Origin: Paludibacteraceae bacterium
GTDB lineage: Bacteria; Bacteroidota; Bacteroidia; Bacteroidales; Paludibacteraceae
Direction: 5' to 3'
Assembly: GCA_017559505.1 (NCBI GenBank)
Contig: JAFYSF010000068.1
Span: 1 to 46,432 of the forward strand
Length of the DNA stretch: 46,432 nt
The translations under genes and the position numbers were made by a program. Position 1 is the first letter of the stretch, and every line of letters starts with the position of its first letter. The notes under the pieces are model-generated. The model was not told where the DNA came from and ran no database searches. It was given only the letters and a program-made list of their open reading frames with translations. Shown one piece after another: positions 7,566 to 13,627 of the stretch.

Positions 7566-8045
7566 ATGACAACTTTAGTTAGAAAAAATCAAGGATGGTT
7601 GCCGTCGGTATTTAATGATTTGTTTGAGCATCCATTGTTTGTTCAACGTATGCCGGTAAATACGCCAGCAATTAATGTGAAAGAGACAAAAGAGGAGTAT
7701 GTGGTGGAAGTGGCTGCGCCGGGCATGACGAAAGAGGATTTTGATGTACGTATTGATGAGGAGGATTATCTTGTTATTACTTTGGAAAAACGTGATGAGC
7801 GCGAAGAGAAGAAGTCGAAAGAAGAGTGTGGGTGTGAGGAAAAGGATAAGGAGTGCGGGAGAGAAGAGTGTTATTTGCGCCGAGAGTTTTCATTCTCTAA
7901 ATTTCAACAAGCGATGATTTTGCCTGATAATGTCGACAAGGACAAGATTAGAGCGAAGATGAAACATGGAGTGCTTAAAATTGAATTGCCAAAACCTACG
8001 GGAGAGTGTACTAAAAAGTTGCATCGAACAATCGAAATTTTGTAA
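7566..8045 (+). CDS. Hsp20 family small heat-shock protein with a cysteine-rich insert
   Basis: 159 residues: a short N-terminal arm (MTTLVRKNQGWLPSVFNDLF), an alpha-crystallin domain from about residue 35 (PAINVKETKEEYVVEVAAPGM) to the classic LRREFSFSKFQQAMILP, and the C-terminal GVLKIELPK with a terminal IEIL. ATP-independent holdase chaperone in the cytosol. An AAGGAG sequence just before ATG 7566 supports the start. The loop between strands carries a charged insert with four cysteines, C88, C90, C97 and C102, unusual for the family. It is expressed from the sigma-54 promoter and followed by its own terminator. Confidence 0.95.
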   Translation: MTTLVRKNQGWLPSVFNDLFEHPLFVQRMPVNTPAINVKETKEEYVVEVAAPGMTKEDFDVRIDEEDYLVITLEKRDEREEKKSKEECGCEEKDKECGREECYLRREFSFSKFQQAMILPDNVDKDKIRAKMKHGVLKIELPKPTGECTKKLHRTIEIL

Positions 8046-8106
8046 TAAAAAGCCCTCGTGAAGGGGAAATTTTCATAAGTTTTAGTTAGTTAAATAGTGT
8101 ATTGGG

Positions 8107-8140
8107 AGCACCGATTTTTGCGAAAAAGTCGGTGCTTTTA
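8107..8140 (+). terminator. Terminator of hsp20
   Basis: AGCACCGATTTTT (8107-8119) pairs with AAAAAGTCGGTGCT (8123-8136) with one bulged G, then TTTA. Confidence 0.85.
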
Positions 8141-8177
8141 TTGTGGACACTCGAACCGAGCGACCCTATTTAATGTG

Positions 8178-8408
8178 AGTTCGATATAACTTTTATGGCT
8201 CACGGAACGCACGGAAAACACGGAATTTTATTATTTATCTCCCACAGATTACACAGATTTTTTCGCTTCGCTCAAGATTCTTGCTACGCTCGGCATAAGA
8301 AAAATAAATTTTACTTCTGCCCTCGCTTATAACAAAATTCGCTCTTTGACTACGTCAAAATCGCTCTACGGATGACACAGATTACCCTCCGGATTTTTAT
8401 ATCGAACT
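8178..8408 (+). repeat. 231-bp element bounded by 12-bp inverted repeats
   Basis: AGTTCGATATAA (8178-8189) and TTATATCGAACT (8397-8408) are exact inverted copies. Inside are CACGGAACG, CACGGAAAA, CACGGAATT (9-bp period) and CTCCCACAGATTACACAGATTT, the same modules as at 231-301, then non-coding sequence with TTCGCTTCGCTCA and similar small palindromes. There is no transposase and no clear target duplication. It could be a non-autonomous mobile element or a repeat cassette. It fills most of the gene-free stretch 8141-8416. Confidence 0.6.
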
Positions 8409-8416
8409 GACGTTGT

Positions 8417-9175
8417 TTATATTGTTAGAGTTAAGTTATCGTATGATAGGTGTATGTTTGGAGGTAGGGTGGGTGTGATGTCGGCGTGTAGTCCTAAATG
8501 GTGGGAGAAGTGGATGAGGTAGGTTTGGTGGGCTTTGATACGTTGGGCATTTGTGAGTGCTTCGTCGAGAGATTGGTGAGATGGGTGTTTTTCTTGACGG
8601 AGGGCGCTTATGACGAGGAGGTCGAGATTTTGGAGTTTGGCGTATTCGCTTTCGGGGATGATGCTTACGTCGGTGAGGTATGCCATGTTGCCTATGCGGT
8701 AGCCAGCGATGGGTAATTTGCCGTGTAGGACGCGTATAGGGGTGATTTCTGTGTTGTTGATTAGGAATGGGGTGTTGATGTCTATTTCGTTCATTATGAT
8801 GCGTGGTACGCCGGGATAGAGTGATTCGCCAAAGCAGTAAGGGATGCGTGTGCGGATGGCTGTGGCTACGTTGGATTCGGCATAGATGTTTATATCGCCA
8901 AAGCGGCAGAATGGGCGTAGATCGTCGATGCCTGAAACGTGGTCGTAATGCTCGTGAGAGAGGAGGATGCCGTCGATTTTGCCAAATGGGATATGCGACA
9001 TTTGTTGACGGAAGTCGGGTCCGCAGTCGAGGAGGATGCGGGTGTGGTTGATTTCGACGAGAAGTGATGTGCGTAGGCGTGAGTCGCGAGGGTCGGTGCT
9101 TGTGCAGACTGGGCATGTGCAGCCTGTTTCGGGTACGCCGGTTGATGTGCCTGTGCCGAGAAATGTTATTTTCAT
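8417..9175 (-). CDS. PhnP-like MBL-fold metallo-hydrolase
   Basis: 252 residues. It opens MKITFLGTGTSTGVPETGCTCPVC; three cysteines in a C-x-C-xx-C cluster correspond to the structural zinc site of PhnP. The catalytic metal motif is SHEHYDH (HxHxDH) near residue 76, and further ligands are the later D and H residues (YLTDVS, HFSHHLGLH). Family members are phosphodiesterases; PhnP cleaves cyclic phosphate esters of ribose. No phosphonate genes are near, so the substrate is open. The plus strand is G/T-rich here although the gene is on the minus strand, making the coding strand rich in A and C. Confidence 0.88.
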   Translation of the reverse strand: MKITFLGTGTSTGVPETGCTCPVCTSTDPRDSRLRTSLLVEINHTRILLDCGPDFRQQMSHIPFGKIDGILLSHEHYDHVSGIDDLRPFCRFGDINIYAESNVATAIRTRIPYCFGESLYPGVPRIIMNEIDINTPFLINNTEITPIRVLHGKLPIAGYRIGNMAYLTDVSIIPESEYAKLQNLDLLVISALRQEKHPSHQSLDEALTNAQRIKAHQTYLIHFSHHLGLHADITPTLPPNIHLSYDNLTLTI

Positions 9176-9187
9176 ATTTTTGAGGTT

Positions 9188-9296
9188 GAATACACACTGA
9201 GAGTGTGTGTCAGTCTTCTTGCTTGAAGGTTGCTTGAAGGTTGCTTGAGGGTAAGGTGAGATTTTAGGGGTGAATACACACTGTGGGTGTGTGTTG
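9188..9296 (+). repeat. Dispersed element with ACACACTGNGAGTGTGT hairpins, copy 1
   Basis: Two short palindromic units, AATACACACTGAGAGTGTGTG at the left and AATACACACTGTGGGTGTGTG at the right, flank three 11-mers of type TTGCTTGAAGG (last one TTGCTTGAGGG) and a GTAAGG stretch. The reverse complement of nearly the whole element is present at 44439-44547. Confidence 0.85.
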
Positions 9297-9307
9297 GGTG
9301 GTTATAA

Positions 9308-9342
9308 AAAGAGCCTTTCGGTCCGAAGATGAAAGGCTCTTT
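9308..9342 (-). terminator. Terminator of the infC-rpmI-rplT operon
   Basis: A perfect 12-bp stem (9308-9319 with 9331-9342) is followed on the minus strand by T. It lies 22 bases after the rplT stop. Confidence 0.9.
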
Positions 9343-9363
9343 ATTATTTTACTAATCGAGGGA

Positions 9364-9714
9364 TTAGTTGTTTTTTGCTTTAGCAACGATAGCTTTGAAA
9401 GCTTCTGGGTGGTTCATTGCGAGGTCAGCAAGAACTTTGCGGTTCATAGCGATACCAGCTTTGTGCAATGCGCCCATGAGTTGTGAATAAGACATACCTT
9501 CGAGGCGAGCAGCAGCGTTGATACGTTGAATCCACAATGCGCGGAAGTTGCGTTTTTTGTTTTTGCGGTCACGGTAAGCGTATTGCAAACCTTTTTCCCA
9601 AGTGTTTTTTGCTACTGTCCATACGTTACGGCGAGCACCAAAATAACCGCGAGTAAGTTTAAGAATTCTTTTACGTTTAGCTCTTGAAGCTACGTGATTT
9701 ACTGATCTTGGCAT
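9364..9714 (-). CDS. rplT: 50S ribosomal protein L20
   Basis: 116 residues, standard for bL20: [19 protein letters not shown] at the start, [20 protein letters not shown], then [23 protein letters not shown]. It binds 23S rRNA in early 50S assembly, and in many bacteria represses its own operon. Third gene of infC-rpmI-rplT, 112 bases after rpmI. Confidence 0.97.
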   Translation of the reverse strand: MPRSVNHVASRAKRKRILKLTRGYFGARRNVWTVAKNTWEKGLQYAYRDRKNKKRNFRALWIQRINAAARLEGMSYSQLMGALHKAGIAMNRKVLADLAMNHPEAFKAIVAKAKNN

Positions 9715-9826
9715 AGTTTTAAAAATTTTTGAATGACAGCGTTCCTCTGTTTTTAGGAAACTTCGAGCTGATGCATTCGGTTAATCACTAAATAGAAAAA
9801 TTTGTAAAAACGGTTAAATTAAGTTT

Positions 9827-10024
9827 TTATCTCAAACCGAGAAGAGATTTAACGTTGTTTTGGTCAACAGCTGCAACAACACCTGTGTGAGTCAAGTTAC
9901 GTTTTTGTTTCAATGTCTTTTTAGTCAAGATGTGACTTTTGAACGCGTGTTTACGTTTGATTTTTCCTGTTCCGGTAAGAGCGAATCTTTTTTTGGCACC
10001 GGAATTAGTCTTAATTTTTGGCAT
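9827..10024 (-). CDS. rpmI: 50S ribosomal protein L35
   Basis: 65 residues, standard for bL35: [31 protein letters not shown] and the closing [13 protein letters not shown]. It lies 48 bases after infC; that gap contains a small GGGGA/TCCCC hairpin (10055-10067). Middle gene of the classical IF3-L35-L20 operon. Confidence 0.97.
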   Translation of the reverse strand: MPKIKTNSGAKKRFALTGTGKIKRKHAFKSHILTKKTLKQKRNLTHTGVVAAVDQNNVKSLLGLR

Positions 10025-10072
10025 TTGTTTATAAAATTTAATTATTAAATAAACGGGGACTTTCCCCTTATG

Positions 10073-10615
10073 TTATTTTTTGTTTGATTTTGGAGAGAGC
10101 ATGATAATCATACGTTTGCCTTCGAGAGTTGGCAATGAATCGACTTTAGCAATCTCTTCCAAGTCGTTTGCAAAACGGAGCAACAATACTTCACCTTGTT
10201 CTTTGAAGAGGATAGAACGACCTTTGAAGAATACGTATGCCTTAACTTTGCAACCTTCTTTGATGAATCCTTCTGCGTGTTTGAGCTTGAAGTTATAGTC
10301 GTGGTCGTCGGTTTGAGGGCCGAAACGTATCTCTTTGACTACCATTTTCACAGCTTTTGCTTTAAGCTCTTTTTCGCGTTTCTTTTGTTGATACAAGAAT
10401 TTTTGATAATCAACAATTCGACAAACTGGTGGTTGAGCATTAGGTGAAATTTCAACCAAATCCATTTCCATTTCTTCAGCCATGCGCAATGCTTCGGCTA
10501 TTGGATATACTTGCGATTCGATATTTTCGCCAACAATGCGAACTTCTTTGACACCACGTATCTCGTTATTGACACGGTGTTTGTCTTCGCCCTTTTTTGT
10601 AACTTGCTTAGCTAT
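10073..10615 (-). CDS. infC: Translation initiation factor IF-3, apparent AUA start
   Basis: IF-3 stops premature 50S joining and rejects non-canonical start codons. The conserved region runs from [17 protein letters not shown] through [26 protein letters not shown] to the C-terminal domain ending LSPKSNKK. The first ATG (10489) falls inside the N-terminal domain and would remove about 42 conserved residues. Upstream, the frame stays open to a TAG at 10630-10628. In that stretch there is no ATG, GTG or TTG. ATA at 10615-10613 lies seven bases after a strong GGAGGA and gives 180 residues, the length of E. coli IF-3. AUA is therefore the likely initiator, parallel to the AUU of E. coli infC. 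First gene of the operon. Confidence 0.9.
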   Translation of the reverse strand: MAKQVTKKGEDKHRVNNEIRGVKEVRIVGENIESQVYPIAEALRMAEEMEMDLVEISPNAQPPVCRIVDYQKFLYQQKKREKELKAKAVKMVVKEIRFGPQTDDHDYNFKLKHAEGFIKEGCKVKAYVFFKGRSILFKEQGEVLLLRFANDLEEIAKVDSLPTLEGKRMIIMLSPKSNKK

Positions 10616-10679
10616 AAGGCAGTCCTCCTAAAAATTTAGTGAATAAATAATGTTTGTTTAGTCTCTATTTTTGAGCGTG

Positions 10680-10709
10680 CAAAGATACGACTTTTTTCTG
10701 ATATACAAA
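10680..10709 (-). promoter_or_regulatory. Promoter of infC-rpmI-rplT
   Basis: On the minus strand TTTG (10709-10706), spacer of 18, TATCTTTG (10687-10680). It leaves a leader of about 55-60 nt before the proposed infC start. Confidence 0.75.
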
Positions 10710-10772
10710 AGTTTTGGCGCGACTTTTTTTGAAAAAAGTTGAAAATGTATGTTTTGGTGGTAAAATGAATGG

Positions 10773-12116
10773 TTATTTGCATTCTTTTATCCAATTTGCA
10801 ATGTCTTTCAGCACTTCCGGAGCGATGGTTTCTTCTATTTGGTAGTATTCGTTTGGCATGCCCGTGTTGCAGTGTTGGAACAAGTGGTTGAGGTTTGGAT
10901 ATATTTTTGTGGTCAATTGTTCTGCCGAAATATGTTGTTTCAGAGCATCTAAGTTAGTTTTAGCTACCACTTGTACGTCTTTGTCGCCATTAAGAGCCAA
11001 TACTTTACATGCGATTTTCTTCAACGCCTCGGTTGGATCGTACGATATAAAGTAGTCCATCCAAGCCTGAGGCTGTAATAGAGCGGCTATGTTGTCGGTC
11101 ATTTGTGATGGAAGATTGGAGTATTTATTTTTTAATTCTGCAATTTTGCCCTCTCTGTCGAATTGCGCATTATTGCGTTTGAGGTCGAAAATATCTGTTA
11201 GCAAGGCGCAGTACGACGCTGCAATATCTGCCGATACACCCGATTTTTCGAGCAACAATCGGTTTTGTTCAAGCAATATTTGGTCGCCACTCACGGCAGT
11301 GCCAGCGAGGCTAACAACGAATTTCAAATCCTCAACCTCGGCACCAAGCATGAAAGCAATAAGTCCTCCTTCGCTATGTCCGATGATGCCGATATTTTCC
11401 AATCCTTTGTTTTTTAGAAGATTGATTGCCGCCAAAGCATCGCCCTTGAAAGTTTCTGACGTAGCAGTCGCCAAACCATTAGCCTCTGAGCCACCTATGC
11501 CACGGTCGTCGTAGCGTAGGGTAGCAATGCCATTTCGAGCCAAATAGTCGGCTATCACCCAAAATGGTTTATGCTCCATTATTTCTTCGTCGCGATTTTG
11601 TTGACCGCTACCGCTAATAAGCACAGCCACAGGAGTCTTGCTGTTCATCATCAGCGGTTTGACTAATGTGCCTGACAGTTTATTTCCATCAGTAGAATTA
11701 TAGAACACCACCTCTTCTTGCAAATAAGGGAACGGACCTTTAGGCGTTTGCGGACGGTTTACCTTAATGTTCGGCTTCAACGTTACGGGGAACGTATAGC
11801 CCATTTGGTGTATTTCGCCCACGATTGTCGGCATATCGCCCTCGTTGAGCGAGCCTTCGTAGTCTAAACCTATTGCGCTGATGGACAATGTTATTTTGTT
11901 GCCATCTACTTTTATTTTGTCGATAGGCAAATCTTTTGCCCCCTGTTGAGGTACATCGAGTGAGCCTGTGAGGGTAGAGTCTTGTTGTGCGAATTTGAAC
12001 ACGAGGGTCAATTCAGCCTGACCCATCGACAATTTGCCTTGCCATTCTCCTGCAAATTGAGCCAATATAGCCACGGGAAATAGTAGGGCTAATATAATAG
12101 AAGTGAGGTGTTTCAT
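10773..12116 (-). CDS. Secreted alpha/beta hydrolase (EstD-like)
   Basis: 447 residues. A signal peptide MKHLTSIILALLFPVAILAQ is followed by a beta-rich N-terminal domain (about 22-125, GEWQGKLSMGQAELTLVF) of the type found before some esterases. An alpha/beta hydrolase domain follows: oxyanion region SGSGQQNRDE, nucleophile motif GHSEGG (about residue 247), later acid in LNGDKDVQV and histidine in NLNHLFQH. It is probably a periplasmic or outer-membrane facing esterase or peptidase; substrate unknown. It is preceded by a hairpin-forming 7-bp repeat region and lies downstream of the M20 gene on the same strand. Confidence 0.88.
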   Translation of the reverse strand: MKHLTSIILALLFPVAILAQFAGEWQGKLSMGQAELTLVFKFAQQDSTLTGSLDVPQQGAKDLPIDKIKVDGNKITLSISAIGLDYEGSLNEGDMPTIVGEIHQMGYTFPVTLKPNIKVNRPQTPKGPFPYLQEEVVFYNSTDGNKLSGTLVKPLMMNSKTPVAVLISGSGQQNRDEEIMEHKPFWVIADYLARNGIATLRYDDRGIGGSEANGLATATSETFKGDALAAINLLKNKGLENIGIIGHSEGGLIAFMLGAEVEDLKFVVSLAGTAVSGDQILLEQNRLLLEKSGVSADIAASYCALLTDIFDLKRNNAQFDREGKIAELKNKYSNLPSQMTDNIAALLQPQAWMDYFISYDPTEALKKIACKVLALNGDKDVQVVAKTNLDALKQHISAEQLTTKIYPNLNHLFQHCNTGMPNEYYQIEETIAPEVLKDIANWIKECK

Positions 12117-12129
12117 AATTGTTTATGAT

Positions 12130-12209
12130 AGTCAACAGACGACAGTCAACAGTCAACAATTAACCGATAGCAGATATAAATGGCGACCGTTATTTGTTGA
12201 CTGTTGACT
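12130..12209 (-). repeat. Inverted pair of 7-bp repeats (AGTCAAC type)
   Basis: AGTCAAC, AGACGAC, AGTCAAC, AGTCAAC, AATTAAC, CGATAGC run from 12130 to 12171. The last 16 bases of the exact units (12144-12159) have a perfect inverted copy at 12194-12209. A 16-bp stem with a 34-base loop can form in the spacer between two co-directional genes. No T-run follows, so it is not a standard terminator. Confidence 0.85.
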
Positions 12210-12217
12210 ATAAATTA

Positions 12218-13576
12218 TTATTTAGTGTAGTTGCGGTAGAATTCAGTCACGGCAACTATACCATTTTTGAATACTTCGAGGTCGAAGTTTTCGTTAGGCG
12301 AGTGGATTGCGTTGCTTTCGAGACCGAAGCCCATGAGGATAGTTTTCACGCCGAGCACTTGTTCGAATGTCGAAATAATTGGAATTGACCCCCCACGGCG
12401 AGCAGCCAAAGGTTTTTTGCCGAATGCAATTTCGAAACCAGCCTCTGCAGCCTTGTATGCAGGCAAGTCGATAGGGCATACATAGCCTTGACCGCCGTGC
12501 ATTGGCGTAACTTTCACTTTCACGCTCTTTGGTGCGATTGATTGGATATAGTCAACGAAAGCTTGTGATATTTCGTGGTGGTCTTGGTTGGCAACAAGGC
12601 GGCACGACACTTTTGCGTATGCTTTTGAAGGCAATACGGTTTTCGAGCCTTCGCCAGTGTATCCACCCCAAATACCGCAGATGTCGAACGATGGGCGACA
12701 GCTGTTGCGTTCGAGAGTAGAGTAGCCCTCTTCGCCTTCAACTTCTTCTACATCAATTGCTTTTTTGTAGTTGTCGAGGTTGAAAGGTATGTTTTTAATC
12801 ATCTCACGCTCTTCGGTAGGCACAGGCAACACTTTGTCGTAGAAGCCCGGAATAGTGATGCGACCTTTTTCGTCTACCACTTTTGCCAACATTTTGCAAA
12901 GCGTGTTGATTGGGTTAGCCACAGCACCACCAAAGTGTCCTGAGTGAAGGTCGCGGTTAGGACCTGTAACCTCCAACTCCCAATATGCCAATCCGCGTAG
13001 CCCTGTAGTGATAGATGGAGTATCTTTGCCAATCATACTTGTGTCAGACACGAGGATTATGTCGCTTTTCAACAACTCTTTATGTTCTTCGCAGAAAGCT
13101 TCGAGCGATGGCGAACCAATCTCTTCTTCGCCTTCGAAGATGAATTTCACGTTGCATTTCATTTCGCCTTGGCGCACGAGGTATTCGAATGCCTTAGCTT
13201 GCACCATTGCTTGACCTTTGTCGTCGTCGGCACCACGAGCATAGAGGCGACCATCACGAATTTCGGCTTTGAAAGGGTCGCTTTTCCACAATTCAAGTGG
13301 TTCGGCAGGCATAACGTCGTAGTGTGAATATACCAACACGGTTGGGTATTCTGCGCCGATAAGGCGTTCAGCATATACGATTGGGTTGCCTTTGCTTGGC
13401 ATCACCTCTGCGCGTTCAGCACCTGCTGACAAAAGTAGTTCTTTCCAACGTTCTGCACAACGAATCATGTCTTCTTTGTGCTCAGGTTTAGCCGATATCG
13501 AAGGGATAGCTATCAACGAGCCCCATTCTTCTACGAATCGGTCAAAATTTTGTTCAATGTACTCTCTGATTTCCAT
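12218..13576 (-). CDS. M20 family metallopeptidase (dipeptidase type)
   Basis: 452 residues, similar in layout to carnosinase-like/PepV-like M20 enzymes. Metal and catalytic motifs are in order: SHYDVMPAE (H near residue 85), GADDDKGQ (bridging D), FEGEEEIGS (catalytic E and metal E), VSDTSM, and a C-terminal NAIHSPNE histidine. The lid domain carries DLHSGHFGG. Uses two zinc ions to cleave dipeptides or short peptides; no signal peptide, so cytosolic. Start ATG at 13576. Lies between tex and the hydrolase gene; spacers contain 7-bp repeats rather than promoters I could recognise. Confidence 0.93.
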   Translation of the reverse strand: MEIREYIEQNFDRFVEEWGSLIAIPSISAKPEHKEDMIRCAERWKELLLSAGAERAEVMPSKGNPIVYAERLIGAEYPTVLVYSHYDVMPAEPLELWKSDPFKAEIRDGRLYARGADDDKGQAMVQAKAFEYLVRQGEMKCNVKFIFEGEEEIGSPSLEAFCEEHKELLKSDIILVSDTSMIGKDTPSITTGLRGLAYWELEVTGPNRDLHSGHFGGAVANPINTLCKMLAKVVDEKGRITIPGFYDKVLPVPTEEREMIKNIPFNLDNYKKAIDVEEVEGEEGYSTLERNSCRPSFDICGIWGGYTGEGSKTVLPSKAYAKVSCRLVANQDHHEISQAFVDYIQSIAPKSVKVKVTPMHGGQGYVCPIDLPAYKAAEAGFEIAFGKKPLAARRGGSIPIISTFEQVLGVKTILMGFGLESNAIHSPNENFDLEVFKNGIVAVTEFYRNYTK

Positions 13577-13581
13577 AATAT

Positions 13582-13616
13582 TAGTTTAGTTATTAATGAA
13601 TAGTTATTAGTTATTA
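13582..13616 (-). repeat. 7-bp tandem repeat (GTTATTA type)
   Basis: TAGTTTA, GTTATTA, ATGAATA, GTTATTA, GTTATTA in unbroken phase between tex and the M20 gene. Another heptamer sequence variant of the window-wide period-7 pattern. Confidence 0.65.
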
Positions 13617-13627
13617 ACGGTGTAGGT

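Noticed and set aside
8436..9197. A 253-codon frame overlapping the PhnP-like gene in another minus-strand frame.
   Set aside because: Its composition (Arg, His, Pro, Thr) is that of an out-of-frame shadow of AC-rich coding DNA; the MBL metal motif lies in the other frame.
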